Positions 49,562 through 61,194 of a stretch of DNA of 64,000 bases are shown piece by piece. Below the pieces are notes generated by a model. The model made no database searches, had not been told where the DNA came from, and saw only the letters and a list, made by a program, of their open reading frames with translations. Made by a program: the position numbers and the translations under genes. The stretch's first letter is position 1. Each line of letters opens with the position of its first letter. Source of the DNA: JAICSD01 sp035637115 (GTDB taxonomy: Bacteria > Acidobacteriota > Vicinamibacteria > Vicinamibacterales > 2-12-FULL-66-21); contig DASPXV010000114.1 in the NCBI GenBank assembly GCA_035637115.1, positions 4,306 through 68,305 on the forward strand, given 5' to 3'.

Positions 49562-51034
49562 TTATCGCGACCCTGTTGGGGTCGGCTTCCGAACCAGCTG
49601 CGCGATCCCCGGCTCCGCCATCAGCCTCTCGATCGCATCCATCTCGATCGGCGCCAGCGCCGACATGTTCTCGTACCCGGTCGGCGTGATGACGAGCATG
49701 TCCTCGAGTCGGATGTAGACGCGGTCCTCGGGGATCGTGAGCGCCGGCTCGATGGTGAACACCATGCCCGGCTCGTAGACCGAGAAGTTCTTCGAAACGT
49801 CGTGCACTTCCATGCCCACCATGTGCCCGAGGGTGGCGCCCGGGCGCGGCGATTCGAGCCGCGTGCGATAGCTGTCGACGAACCGCGTCGCCGCGTCCTT
49901 GTACTTCGGGTTCCGGAACGTGTACGACGCCATCACGGCGTCCATCTTCTTGACGACGTCCTTCAGGATCTCGCTCGTCGGCCCGGGCCGAATCGACGTC
50001 ATGATCGCCTGGTAGAGTTTCACGTAGATTCCGTACAGCTCACGCTGGTCGGCGGTGAACTTGCCGCCCGCGGGGAACATTCGCGTCACGTCGGACGTGT
50101 AGTAGTGGTAATCCGGTGCGTAGTCGAACAGCACCAGGTCCCCCGCCTTCAGCTGCGTCTGCGCGGCGTGGTAGTGCGGCCACGCGGCGTTCTTCCCCGC
50201 CGCGACGAGGCCGAAATACGCGGGACCCTGCGCGTTGTGCTGCTTGAAGATGTAGTCGCCGATCGCTTCGATCTCGTACTCGTACATCCCCGGCTCGGCG
50301 GAGCGCATCGCTTCCATCATCGCGAGCGCCGCGATGTGCGATGATTCGCGCAGCAGCGCGATCTCGCGCGGGCTCTTCACCATCCGCATCTCGTCGAGCA
50401 CGTCGTCCAGGTTCTCGAATTTTGCGCCGGGAGCCTTTTCGGCGAGCCGTGCCTTGAAGTACGCCTCGCGCGATCCCTGCAGGTCCCACGGATCCGCTTC
50501 GCGGGCGCGTGCGTGCGCGTTCGCCCGGTCGGGTGTCCCCATAAGGACCGTCTCGCCGCGCACCGGCGTATAAACCGTTAGACCCGCGAGACTGGGCACC
50601 AGCTTGTCGAATTCGTCGCGCAGCAGTACATGCTCGATGCCGGTCAGCTGCTCCGCCGCCGTGCCCGCCGCGAGCAGCGGCCCTTCCGAGCGTTCCATCG
50701 CCGCATTCGTCGGCAGCAGGTAGAGCGTCGTGCTCTTGGCCTTGCCGTCGAGCACGACGATGGCGCGGGGCGTGTCGACGCCGGTGAGGTAATAGAACTG
50801 GTTCGACTGCCGGAACTTTTCGTACGACGAGGTTTCCGTCGCGCCCTGAAGGACGGCGACTCCGTCACCGATTTTCTCGAACAGCTTCGCGCGACGCGCT
50901 GCGAACTCTTCCTTCGGAAGAGCCGTTGAAAAGAGTGGCGGCCCTTCGAGGGGCCTCAGGGCAGGTTGCGCGGAGACGGTCACGAGCAGGGCAACGAGGG
51001 CTGCCGACGTCAGCACGGGAAGATGACGCTTCAT
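49562..51034 (-). CDS. pepP: Secreted Xaa-Pro aminopeptidase (M24B)
   Basis: 490 residues; signal peptide RHLPVLTSAALVALLVTVSA. The pita-bread fold metal ligands are seen in order: VLFDYAPDYHYYTSDVTRMFP (two Asp), GHMVGMEVHD (His), FTIEPALTIP (Glu) and VYIRLEDMLVITPTG (Glu). The N-terminal domain (GDGVAVLQGATE...NQFYYLTGVDTPRAIVVLDG) is that of aminopeptidase P. Removes N-terminal residues before Pro in the periplasm. Divergent from prolyl oligopeptidase, so both are dedicated to Pro-containing peptides. Confidence 0.93.
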   Translation of the reverse strand: MKRHLPVLTSAALVALLVTVSAQPALRPLEGPPLFSTALPKEEFAARRAKLFEKIGDGVAVLQGATETSSYEKFRQSNQFYYLTGVDTPRAIVVLDGKAKSTTLYLLPTNAAMERSEGPLLAAGTAAEQLTGIEHVLLRDEFDKLVPSLAGLTVYTPVRGETVLMGTPDRANAHARAREADPWDLQGSREAYFKARLAEKAPGAKFENLDDVLDEMRMVKSPREIALLRESSHIAALAMMEAMRSAEPGMYEYEIEAIGDYIFKQHNAQGPAYFGLVAAGKNAAWPHYHAAQTQLKAGDLVLFDYAPDYHYYTSDVTRMFPAGGKFTADQRELYGIYVKLYQAIMTSIRPGPTSEILKDVVKKMDAVMASYTFRNPKYKDAATRFVDSYRTRLESPRPGATLGHMVGMEVHDVSKNFSVYEPGMVFTIEPALTIPEDRVYIRLEDMLVITPTGYENMSALAPIEMDAIERLMAEPGIAQLVRKPTPTGSR

Positions 51035-51042
51035 GACCTGCG

Positions 51043-51050
51043 ATTATAGT
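51043..51050. promoter_or_regulatory. Shared palindromic -10 for pepP and prolyl oligopeptidase
   Basis: ATTATAGT reads TATAGT (51045-51050) on the plus strand and TATAAT (51048-51043) on the minus strand. The plus hexamer is 10 bases before GTG 51061 and the minus one 8 bases before ATG 51034, so one TATA core can fire both ways. Confidence 0.6.
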
Positions 51051-51060
51051 GGCTGACAGC

Positions 51061-53163
<2,103 letters not shown>

Positions 53164-53175
<12 letters not shown>

Positions 53176-53906
53176 CGCGGCAGCGAATTCCTTCGCCGTG
53201 AGGAATCGATCAGCCGGGTCCGGCGACAACGACTTGAGGATCGCAAGGGCGGACGACTCGGGCAGCGTCGGCTGACCGTCGAGCGGATTCGCCGGATGTC
53301 CCTTCAGCATCGCGCCGAGCAATGCCGGCATCGTGCCCCGTCGTACGGAAGGGCGCCGGTCGCCATTTCGTATGCGAGCACTCCCATCGTGAAGACGTCG
53401 GAGCGAACATCGGCGTTCTGTCCAGTCAGCAACTCGGGTGCGACGTAGTGCAATTCGACGTCCGAGAGCGCCGATCCCCGCAGCGTCGCGTCGCCGAGCG
53501 TGGCCAGGAGATCCGCCGCCTGCCAGATGCCCGCGGTCGAAATGCGCAACCGCTCGCCGTCGTCATCGGGATCGGACGACACGCGAATGATGTCCGGGCT
53601 CACACCGCAAAGGAGTTCCCCCTTGCGATGCAGCACGCGTGCGGCCTCCGACAGCTGGACGAGGAGCGGTTTCAAGCGCGGCCACGCCATCGCGCCCTCC
53701 TTCTTCAGGACGTCGCGGAGGGTGAGCCCCTCGATGAAGTCGGCGACGAGGTACACGAGATCCCCTTCCTCGCCGTAGTCGCGAACCTGGATGATCGATG
53801 AATGCGCGACCTGCAGCGTGCGTGCCTCACGCAGAAACCTTGCGCGGACGGCGTCCCAGTTGCGTTCCGCGCTCCGTCGCAGCAGCCGGATGGCAACCGG
53901 CTTAAG
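53164..53906 (-). pseudogene. Decayed Ser/Thr protein kinase
   Basis: Homology to Pkn kinases starts abruptly at LKPVAIRLLRRSAERNWDAVRARFLREARTLQVAHSSIIQVRDYG, so the glycine-rich loop (~40 residues) is missing; VAIKLL has Arg for the catalytic Lys. HRDLKPxN is degraded to CGVSPDIIRV and DFG to STAGI. VELHYVAPELLTGQNADVRSDVFTMGVLAYEMATGALPYDG is intact, but the frame ends soon after. The expected continuation (MPALLGAMLKGHPANPLDGQPTL ... PADRFLTAKEFAAALLG) lies in another frame starting near 53331, so a one- or two-base indel exists between ~53332 and 53345. Convergent with the S9 gene, overlapping 12 bp. Confidence 0.75.
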
Positions 53907-53908
53907 AT
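53903..53908 (+). promoter_or_regulatory. Possible -10 of the FGGY kinase
   Basis: TAAGAT (4/6 match) ends 6 bases before ATG 53915, again near-leaderless. It lies at the broken 5' edge of the decayed kinase. Confidence 0.25.
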
Positions 53909-53914
53909 GCGTCG

Positions 53915-55366
53915 ATGGCGCGAGTGCTCGCGATCGACATCGGCACCTCTTCGATCCGCGCGGCGGTCTACGGTCCGCGCCTTCGACCAGTGCGGACGGG
54001 AACGCAGGTGCGGTATCGCTGGCGGGTCGGCAGCGATGGCAGCGTCGAAGCGGCGCCGGCGACAATCGAGAGAGCTGTCACGCTGGCGATCGACGGCGCG
54101 CTCGAGGGTCTGCGCTCCCCGATCGACGCCGTCGCGATCGCCGCGTTCTGGCACAGCCTGCTCGGCGTCGACGCGAACGGACGCGCGCTGACCGCTGTCG
54201 TCCCGTGGTCCGACACGCGCAGCGCTTCGCAAGCGCTCGCGTTGCGCGCGCAGGTGGATGAACGCGCAGTGCACGCGCGCACCGGCTGCCGTATTCACCC
54301 GACTTACTGGCCCGCGCGGTTGCGCTGGTTCGCGGAACGCGAGACGAAGACGTTCCGCCGCGTGCGGCGCTGGATGTCGTTGCCCGCGTATCTCGAGGGA
54401 CGCTGGCTTGGACGCCCTGCCGAAAGCCGATCGCAGGCCTCAGCCACGGGACTCTTCCTGCACGATCGCTCGGCATGGGATACCGACCTCTGTTCCGCGT
54501 CCGGCATCGCGCCCGATCAACTCGGACCCATCGTCGATCTGGACGACGACTCGGCGCAGCTGTCGTCGTTACTCGCGCGCCGATGGCCGCAGCTCGCCGA
54601 CGCGCGGTGGATTCCGGCGGCGGGTGACGGCGCGATGAATAACATCGGCGCCGGCTGCACCTCCGCCGGCCATGCGGCGCTGATGATTGGCACCTCCGGC
54701 GCGCTGCGCGAGCTCTGGACGACGACGGCGATACCGGATGTTCCGTCTGGTCTCTGGCGTTACTGGCTCGATCGTCACCGGGTCGTCGTCGGCGGCGCCC
54801 TCAGCAACGGCGGCAACTTTGTCGCTTGGATGCAGCAGACACTCGGCCTCGATGGGTCGCGGAAGGATGCCGCACGGACAGAGCGCGCGATCGCGCGCGT
54901 TGCGCCCGACTCACACGGACTGACGGTCCTCCCGTTTCTCGCGGGCGAGCGCAGCCCGGATTATCCGCCCGACGCCTTCGCGACGATTGCCGGCCTACGC
55001 CTCTCGACGACGCGCGAGGATATCTTCCGCGCCGGACTCGAGGGCATCGCGTACCGATTCCTCGAAGTACTCGAAGACCTGGTATCCGTCGCGCCGGTAA
55101 AGCGTTTGATCGCAACCGGCACCGCGCTGACGGCTTCTCGCGTGTGGCCGCAGATCCTCGCCGATGCGCTCGGGTGTAACCTCGCAGTCCCGAGAGAGGC
55201 GGAACTCACGAGTCGAGGCGCCGCGGCGATCGGTTTCGAGATGCTCGGCGTTCCGGTGGAGGCCGCGATGCCAATCGCACGCGTCTTCCATCCGGATCAG
55301 CGAGCGCACGCGACGTACCGGATCGCTGCCGAACGGCAGCGCCGGCTGCTGCGCGCGCTGTGCTAA
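53915..55366 (+). CDS. FGGY carbohydrate kinase, gluconokinase-like
   Basis: 483 residues. ARVLAIDIGTSSIRAAVYG is the N-terminal phosphate loop, VPWSDTRSASQALALRAQ and GCRIHPTYWPARLRWF the sugar-binding helix, AGDGAMNNIGAGC the catalytic Asp region, IGTSGALRELW and LPFLAGERSPDYPPDA the ATP-side motifs. The pattern fits gluconate kinases better than xylulose or glycerol kinases; substrate is inferred. Next gene is a KDG-kinase-like enzyme 16 bp on, consistent with sugar-acid use. Confidence 0.85.
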   Translation: MARVLAIDIGTSSIRAAVYGPRLRPVRTGTQVRYRWRVGSDGSVEAAPATIERAVTLAIDGALEGLRSPIDAVAIAAFWHSLLGVDANGRALTAVVPWSDTRSASQALALRAQVDERAVHARTGCRIHPTYWPARLRWFAERETKTFRRVRRWMSLPAYLEGRWLGRPAESRSQASATGLFLHDRSAWDTDLCSASGIAPDQLGPIVDLDDDSAQLSSLLARRWPQLADARWIPAAGDGAMNNIGAGCTSAGHAALMIGTSGALRELWTTTAIPDVPSGLWRYWLDRHRVVVGGALSNGGNFVAWMQQTLGLDGSRKDAARTERAIARVAPDSHGLTVLPFLAGERSPDYPPDAFATIAGLRLSTTREDIFRAGLEGIAYRFLEVLEDLVSVAPVKRLIATGTALTASRVWPQILADALGCNLAVPREAELTSRGAAAIGFEMLGVPVEAAMPIARVFHPDQRAHATYRIAAERQRRLLRALC

Positions 55367-55381
55367 CGTACCGCTCCGAAA

Positions 55382-56464
55382 ATGGCTAACCCACTCAACA
55401 TCCGGGCGGACGGGGATCTCGACTTCCTCTCCCTTGGCGCCCTGATTCATCGCCTCGATCCCGGGGTCGTCCCCTTCCGCAAGGCGAGCACGTGTTCGGT
55501 CCACGTCAGCGGCGGCGAGTTCAACTGCGCCGCGAACCTCGCGGACTGCTTCGGCATGCGAACGGGGATCGCGACGGCGATTGTGGACTATCCGATCGGC
55601 GAGCTGATCGCGGGACAGGTGCGCGCGATGGGCGTGACGCCGTTCTACAAGCGCTTCGCGCACGATGGCGTGCGCGGCCCGAATATGGCAGCGGTCTACA
55701 GCGATCGCGGATTCGGCGTTCGCGGACCCGTGGTGTTCTACAACCGATCGAATGAAGCGGCCGCCAGCCTCGAGCCGGGCGATTTCGACTGGAAGACGAT
55801 CTTCGGTGGCGGCGTCCGCTGGTTCCACAGCGGAGGCATCTTCGCGTCGCTGTCCGAAACGACCGCGGAGCTGATCGTCGAAGCGATGAAAGCCGCGAAG
55901 GCGCACGGCGCGGTCGTGTCCTTCGATCTGAACTACCGCGAAAAGCTGTGGCGCGCCGCGGGAGGCGCCGATCGCGCGGTCTCCGTTCTGGGTCGCATCG
56001 TCGAACACGTCGACGTCCTCGTCGGAAACGAAGAGGACCTGCAGAAGGGGCTCGGCATTGCCGGCCCTCAGGTGGCCGCAAAGTCGAAACTCGATCCGAG
56101 CGCCTTCATCGGCATGATGGCACGCCTCGTCGCGCGTTTCCCCGACATGAAGGCGGTCGCCACGACGCTGCGCGAGGTGCACTCGACGAGCCGCCACGCA
56201 TGGGGCGCCGTCGCGTGGATCGGCGGGCAGACATACGTCTCCCCTACGTGCGAGCTCGACATCTACGATCGCGTGGGCGGCGGCGACGGCTTCGCGTCCG
56301 GCTTTTTTTACGGTCTGATGAACGGCGAGTCGCCGGAGCAGGCGGTACGCCTCGGATGGGCGCACGGCGCGCTGCTCACGACCTTTCCCGGCGATACGAC
56401 GATGGCGACGCTGGAGGATGTAAAGGCGTTCGCCAAGGGAGGATCGGCGCGCATTCAGCGGTAA
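55382..56464 (+). CDS. PfkB-family sugar kinase, 2-keto-3-deoxygluconate kinase-like
   Basis: 360 residues. VSGGEFNCAANLADCFGMRTGIATAI corresponds to the PfkB N-terminal substrate region, VVSFDLNYREKLW and VLVGNEEDLQKGLG to middle motifs, and DRVGGGDGFASGFFYGLM to the anion-hole/catalytic Asp. Closest pattern is KDG kinase. It would phosphorylate 2-keto-3-deoxygluconate in uronate breakdown. The stop TAA merges with the heptamer array at 56464. Confidence 0.83.
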   Translation: MANPLNIRADGDLDFLSLGALIHRLDPGVVPFRKASTCSVHVSGGEFNCAANLADCFGMRTGIATAIVDYPIGELIAGQVRAMGVTPFYKRFAHDGVRGPNMAAVYSDRGFGVRGPVVFYNRSNEAAASLEPGDFDWKTIFGGGVRWFHSGGIFASLSETTAELIVEAMKAAKAHGAVVSFDLNYREKLWRAAGGADRAVSVLGRIVEHVDVLVGNEEDLQKGLGIAGPQVAAKSKLDPSAFIGMMARLVARFPDMKAVATTLREVHSTSRHAWGAVAWIGGQTYVSPTCELDIYDRVGGGDGFASGFFYGLMNGESPEQAVRLGWAHGALLTTFPGDTTMATLEDVKAFAKGGSARIQR

Positions 56465-56491
56465 ACAGTAAACAGTAGACAGTAGACAGTA
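56464..56491. repeat. Four RACAGTA heptamers
   Basis: aacagta, aacagta, gacagta, gacagta, then aacggt: four 7-bp units starting on the last base of the KDG-kinase-like stop codon, between convergent genes. Confidence 0.88.
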
Positions 56492-56501
56492 AACGGTCTC
56501 T

Positions 56502-58508
56502 CTACTTGAAAATGCCTTTCAATTTTTTGCCCAAGCCCGAGAAGAAGCCCTGCATGGCGCGTTTGATCTGCTGCTTCACGGAGCCCTTGTGGATCGGGCA
56601 GAGGCGCGACGGGATCGCATCCCCTTCCTTGAAGTATTCCGTGTAGACCGGGCAGCCCTCAACAGGTTTCAGATACGAGACGCGACAGAGCTGCTGTTCG
56701 CGGAGACCTGACGGGGGCTCGAATTCGCGGGCGCCGCGCCGCCGGGCAGCGACCTTGATGAAGTCGCTCCAGATGGGCAACGCATAGCGTGCGCCGTAGC
56801 CTTCGCGGCCGATCGTCGCCGGCTGATCTTCGCCGACCCAGACGCCGACGACGGTGGATGTCGTGAAGCCGACGAACCACGCATCCTTGAAATCATCGGT
56901 CGTGCCGGTCTTGCCCCCGACCGGGAATCTCACGCCGTAACTCGTTCGTGCTGCCGATGCCGTGCCGCGATCCACGACGTCCTCGAGCATCGAGACCATC
57001 TGGTACGCAACTTCCGGCGTGATCACACGATCGGACGTCGACGGATTGTCGTACGCGACGCCGCCATCCGCGTCGATGACGCGCGTCAGCGCGCGCGCAC
57101 GCACGGCGTTGCCGCTATTCGGGAACACCGCAAACGCTGCCGTGAGATCGAGCGGCGTCACGAGACCAGTGCCGAGCGACAGCGATGGCACGTCAGGCAG
57201 ATCCCGCAGACCGACGTCCGACGCGAGCCGCAGCACCGGCCGCGAACCAATGCGCTGCTGCAGTAACGCGGCCGCACGGTTGTTCGATTCGAGCAGCGCG
57301 GCTCGCAGCGTCAATGCCTCCGGATCCTCGCCCACGGCATTTCGCGGCGCCCATTCGTCGGGCCCCTGCGGCGCGATCGACGTCAATCCTTCGAGCACGC
57401 TGACGGGTGAATAGCCCTTCGACAACGCGGCCGCGAAAAGAAACGGCTTGAACGCCGATCCCGGCTGCCGCCGGCTGCGCCACGCGCGATTGAACTGCGA
57501 CTGCCGGAAATCGCGTCCCCCGACGAGCGCGAGCACGTCGCCCGTGTCCGGATCGATGGCCACGAGCGCTGCCTGCAGATTGGACTTTCCGAATCGACGC
57601 AATCCGTTTTCCACGGCGTGCTCTGCCGCCTCCTGCAGCTCCGGCACGAACGTGGTGCGCACCTGCCAGTCCGGAGGGTGATCGCCACCGAACCGATCGC
57701 GGAACTGCTGGCGGAGATATTCCTTCGCGTAGCCGTATTCCGCCTGCGTCGCGCCGGGGTACTGCCGGACTCGCAGGCGGACCTGCGCCGCGGACTTCTC
57801 CTGCGCGGCCGAAATGAATCCTTCTTCGCGCATCCGCTGCAGGACGACGCGACTGCGATCCAGCGCCGCATCCAGGTTTCCCCACGGCGACAGCGCCGAC
57901 GGCGCGCGAATCAGGCCGGCGATCAGCGCCGCCTCGGGAAGCGACAGGGTGCTCGCGGGTTTGCCGTACAGATTTCGCGACATCGTCTCGACGCCGTACA
58001 CACCCGCGCTCAGGTAAATCCGATTCAGATAGAGCTCGAGGATCTGCTTCTTCGACAGTTCCTGCTCGAGCAGCAGCGCGATGACTGCTTCCTGGGCTTT
58101 GCGCAGCGGCGTGCGTTTGTTCGACAGGAACAAGGTGCGTGCGAGCTGTTGCGTGAGGGTGCTGCCTCCTTCGAGGCGCCCGTTGCCGCGCGCGTCTCGA
58201 TAGAGCGCGCGCCCCAGACCGACAGGATCGATCCCGATGTGCCGGTAGAACCGGTGATCCTCGACGGCGATGACGGCGTTCCGCAGGTCGGGAGAGATCT
58301 GATCCAGCGACACGTCGCGGCGCTGTTCGTCCATGCGGAACCAGGCGCGGCCGTCGGCCGCGTAGAACCAGGTGTCTCCCACGCCGCGGCGCAGCTTGTA
58401 GACCGCCCAGCCTTGCCGCATCGACCACACCACAGTAATCGCCGTGATGGCGACCAGGGTGGCGAAGATCGCCGCCGCGATGTGGTCCTTGGTCCTTTTC
58501 GAGATCAC
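56502..58508 (-). CDS. Class A penicillin-binding protein (PBP1a-like)
   Basis: 668 residues from GTG 58508, overlapping the upstream stop (GTGA). One N-terminal membrane anchor (IFATLVAITAITVVW). Transglycosylase motifs: AVEDHRFYRHIGIDP, GGSTLTQQLARTLFL, KAQEAVIALLLEQELSKKQILELYLN. Transpeptidase: QPGSAFKPFLFA (SxxK), ESNNRA (SxN) and GKTGTTDDFKD (KTG). The C-terminus has a Cys-rich tail (EQQLCRVSYLKPVEGCPVYTEYF..RLCPIH) and ends basic. Builds and cross-links peptidoglycan. Confidence 0.94.
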   Translation of the reverse strand: MISKRTKDHIAAAIFATLVAITAITVVWSMRQGWAVYKLRRGVGDTWFYAADGRAWFRMDEQRRDVSLDQISPDLRNAVIAVEDHRFYRHIGIDPVGLGRALYRDARGNGRLEGGSTLTQQLARTLFLSNKRTPLRKAQEAVIALLLEQELSKKQILELYLNRIYLSAGVYGVETMSRNLYGKPASTLSLPEAALIAGLIRAPSALSPWGNLDAALDRSRVVLQRMREEGFISAAQEKSAAQVRLRVRQYPGATQAEYGYAKEYLRQQFRDRFGGDHPPDWQVRTTFVPELQEAAEHAVENGLRRFGKSNLQAALVAIDPDTGDVLALVGGRDFRQSQFNRAWRSRRQPGSAFKPFLFAAALSKGYSPVSVLEGLTSIAPQGPDEWAPRNAVGEDPEALTLRAALLESNNRAAALLQQRIGSRPVLRLASDVGLRDLPDVPSLSLGTGLVTPLDLTAAFAVFPNSGNAVRARALTRVIDADGGVAYDNPSTSDRVITPEVAYQMVSMLEDVVDRGTASAARTSYGVRFPVGGKTGTTDDFKDAWFVGFTTSTVVGVWVGEDQPATIGREGYGARYALPIWSDFIKVAARRRGAREFEPPSGLREQQLCRVSYLKPVEGCPVYTEYFKEGDAIPSRLCPIHKGSVKQQIKRAMQGFFSGLGKKLKGIFK

Positions 58509-59227
58509 CGGGCGATCACCGGCGCGCGACGGAAATGCAGCACGAGCGAGAGCACGGTGTAATAGACGGGAAACAGCAGCGATCCGATCGCCAGCCACGC
58601 CGGAGGCGACGGCCACATCCAGATGATGCCACCAATGGCCGCCGTCCACATCGCGCCGAGCAGCAGTGTCAGCGGCCGCAACGTCGGCGTGCGCGAGGGA
58701 TAAACGTAGCCGATCCGCACGAAGACGAGACCGCTCAGCACGAGCAGGGCGATTGCGTTGACGTCGGGTGACACGCGGAACAACAGCAGGTAAAGGACGA
58801 CGACGTTCCAGTAAGATGGAAAGCCCGTGAAGAAATAGTCGGATGATTTCGCATCTGGCGCGACAAAGCCGTACATGCTGCTCAGCATCACGGCGGCCAC
58901 GACCGGCACGAACATCGGCGAGCGAAGGCCACCCGCCGCTTCGAGCAGCAGCATCGGCACGAGCACGAATGTCATGTAATCCACGATGTCGTCGATGCGC
59001 GCCCCGTCGATGTCCGGCAGCACCTCTTTCACGCGCGCGCGCCTCGCCAGCATGCCGTCCGTCGCGTCCACGAGCGTCGCGATGAACAGGGCGCCGAGCG
59101 CGGCCCGGTCATGCCCATGGACGACGGCCCATGCCGAAAGGAATGCAAGGACCGCCCCGGTGGCTGTATAGGCATGAACCAGCCAGGCGGCCATACGGCC
59201 GGGCTGTTTGGCGCTCTGATTCGGCAT
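58505..59227 (-). CDS. CDP-alcohol phosphatidyltransferase, phosphatidylcholine-synthase-like
   Basis: 240 residues from ATG 59227, giving the family's usual length; TTG 59281 in frame would add 18 unlikely residues. The catalytic motif D-x2-D-G-x2-A-R...G-x3-D-x3-D appears as DATDGMLARRARVKEVLPDIDGARIDDIVDY. Multiple membrane helices, and the GFPSYWNVVVLYLLL loop is typical of Pcs. It would join CDP-diacylglycerol and choline; phosphatidylserine synthase is an alternative. Coupled to the PBP gene. Confidence 0.78.
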   Translation of the reverse strand: MPNQSAKQPGRMAAWLVHAYTATGAVLAFLSAWAVVHGHDRAALGALFIATLVDATDGMLARRARVKEVLPDIDGARIDDIVDYMTFVLVPMLLLEAAGGLRSPMFVPVVAAVMLSSMYGFVAPDAKSSDYFFTGFPSYWNVVVLYLLLFRVSPDVNAIALLVLSGLVFVRIGYVYPSRTPTLRPLTLLLGAMWTAAIGGIIWMWPSPPAWLAIGSLLFPVYYTVLSLVLHFRRAPVIAR

Positions 59228-59371
59228 CGTGTAGAATCTGAGCACATTCCAATCCCCAGCGGAGTGTCCTTTTTTCTTCAACTTAGAGCCGCCGCCTGAG
59301 CACGCGCAGGCGGGAGGTCTGCTCGAGGTTTGAGTGCGCGAAGCGCCTCGGCCGGCGCAGCCTTCGACGAA

Positions 59372-61177
59372 ATGGACCGTTCTGAAGTGTTGTCAGCAAG
59401 ATTTCGGCGTAAACGCTTTTACATCCCGGCCGCGCTGCTCGTTTGCGCGCTGATCGGCGTTGGCGTGTACGCCGCCCGCCGTCAGGCCCCGCTGCCCGAG
59501 CTGGCGTTCTCCGAATTCCTCCAACGCGTCGACAAGGGTGAGGTGAAGCAAGTGCGCTTCGCCGACGGCCAGGTGACGCTTGCGCTGACCGACGGAACGG
59601 CTGCCACGACCGTTCCGCCGCCGAGCTTCCTTGCTGCGGATTCGACATTCATCACCACACTCGCGCGCCGCGGCGTGCGCATCGAAATCCAGCAGATCCC
59701 CGAGCCGAACGCCCTGACCCCCGGATCGATCGCGATTGCCGGATTCTTCCTCGTGCTCATCGGGTTCACGGTCTACCGAACGACGGCCGGCCGCATTCAC
59801 ACGCCCGGAAAAGCGAAGGTCGCCGAGCGCGACGGCCATATCGTCACCTTCCAGGACGTCGCCGGCGTGGACGAGGCGAAGGACGAGGTCAAGGAAATCG
59901 TCGACTTCCTCCGTCAGCCGGGAAAGTTCTCCGCGCTGGGCGGACGCATTCCGAAAGGCGTGCTGCTCGTGGGCCCGCCGGGAACCGGTAAGACGCTGCT
60001 CGCGCGCTCAATCGCAGGTGAAGCGGGCGTGCCGTTCATCTTCGCCAGCGGTTCCGACTTCGTGGAAATGTACGCCGGCGTCGGCGCCGCGCGCGTGCGC
60101 CGCCTGTTCAAGGACGCGCGCCGCCACAAGTCCTGCATCATCTTCATCGACGAGCTCGACGCAGTCGGCCGCAGCCGCGGCGGCAGCTCGCTGAGCCACG
60201 AAGAGCGCGAGCAGACACTGAACCAGCTGCTCGTCGAGATGGACGGCTTCGAAGCGTCCACCGGAATCGTCGTCATCGCCGCCACGAACCGCCAGGACAT
60301 CCTCGATCCCGCGCTGCTCCGTCCCGGACGGTTCGATCGCCAGGTGACGGTCGGCAACCCCGATCTGCGTGGACGCGAAGCGATCCTTGGCGTGCACGGC
60401 CGGAAGGTCACGATGGGAGAAGACGTGAATCTTCGGTCGATCGCGCGCGGAACGCCGGGCTTCTCGGGCGCCGATCTCGCGAACCTCGTGAACGAAGCGG
60501 CGCTGGCCGCGGGGCGCGACGGCCGCGACAGGGTGTCGGCGAAGGACATGGAAAGCGCGCGCGACAAGGTCCTGATGGGCGTCGAGCGCCGTTCGGTCGC
60601 GCTCAGCGAACTCGATCGCGTCAACTGCGCGTACCACGAGGCGGGACACGCGGTCGTCGCCGCACTGCTGCCGATGGCGGACCCGTTGCACAAGGTCACG
60701 ATCATCCCGCGCGGCCGCGCGATGGGCGTGACGATGCAGCTGCCAGAGGCGGACCGTCACACCTACACGAAGGGCTATCTCGAGACGCAGGTTGCCGTCC
60801 TGATGGGGGGCCGCGTTGCCGAGGAGCTGTTCATGAACCACATGACGAGCGGTGCGTCGAACGACATCGAGCGCGCCACCGACATCGCGGAGCACATGGT
60901 CTGCGAGTGGGGCATGTCCGCTCTGGGCATGCGCGGATTCCGCAAGGCAGGCAACGCGTTCGATGGCGACAAGAGCCACGCGAGGAGCGAGGCGATGGCG
61001 CGCCGCGTCGACGAGGAGATCGAAAAGGTCCTCAACGGCGGCTACGTTCGTGCCCACGACCTGCTCGATCGCAACCGCGACGCCGTGAAGGCGATCGCGG
61101 AAGCGCTCCTCGACGTGGAAGCACTTGACGCGGATGAGCTGAAGCACCTTCTCGCCAAGGCCCGCGCCAGCGCATAG
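59372..61177 (+). CDS. ftsH: FtsH-type membrane AAA+ metalloprotease
   Basis: 601 residues from ATG 59372 (GTG 59330 possible). Two membrane segments (YIPAALLVCALIGVGVYAA, ~20-38; IAIAGFFLVLIGFTVY, ~125) flank a periplasmic domain. AAA+ motifs: GPPGTGKT, IIFIDELDAVG, IAATNRQDILDPALLRPGRFDR. Second region of homology GFSGADLANLVNEAA and the zinc site HEAGH (~430). Degrades membrane and misfolded proteins. A shorter C-terminus than many FtsH. Starts divergent from the Pcs gene. Confidence 0.94.
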   Translation: MDRSEVLSARFRRKRFYIPAALLVCALIGVGVYAARRQAPLPELAFSEFLQRVDKGEVKQVRFADGQVTLALTDGTAATTVPPPSFLAADSTFITTLARRGVRIEIQQIPEPNALTPGSIAIAGFFLVLIGFTVYRTTAGRIHTPGKAKVAERDGHIVTFQDVAGVDEAKDEVKEIVDFLRQPGKFSALGGRIPKGVLLVGPPGTGKTLLARSIAGEAGVPFIFASGSDFVEMYAGVGAARVRRLFKDARRHKSCIIFIDELDAVGRSRGGSSLSHEEREQTLNQLLVEMDGFEASTGIVVIAATNRQDILDPALLRPGRFDRQVTVGNPDLRGREAILGVHGRKVTMGEDVNLRSIARGTPGFSGADLANLVNEAALAAGRDGRDRVSAKDMESARDKVLMGVERRSVALSELDRVNCAYHEAGHAVVAALLPMADPLHKVTIIPRGRAMGVTMQLPEADRHTYTKGYLETQVAVLMGGRVAEELFMNHMTSGASNDIERATDIAEHMVCEWGMSALGMRGFRKAGNAFDGDKSHARSEAMARRVDEEIEKVLNGGYVRAHDLLDRNRDAVKAIAEALLDVEALDADELKHLLAKARASA

Positions 61178-61180
61178 AAT
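61175..61180 (+). promoter_or_regulatory. -10 element of the membrane GAF kinase
   Basis: TAGAAT overlaps the ftsH stop codon and ends 14 bases before ATG 61195; leader of about 8 bases. Confidence 0.35.
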
Positions 61181-61194
61181 GCTCGACGTCTAAG

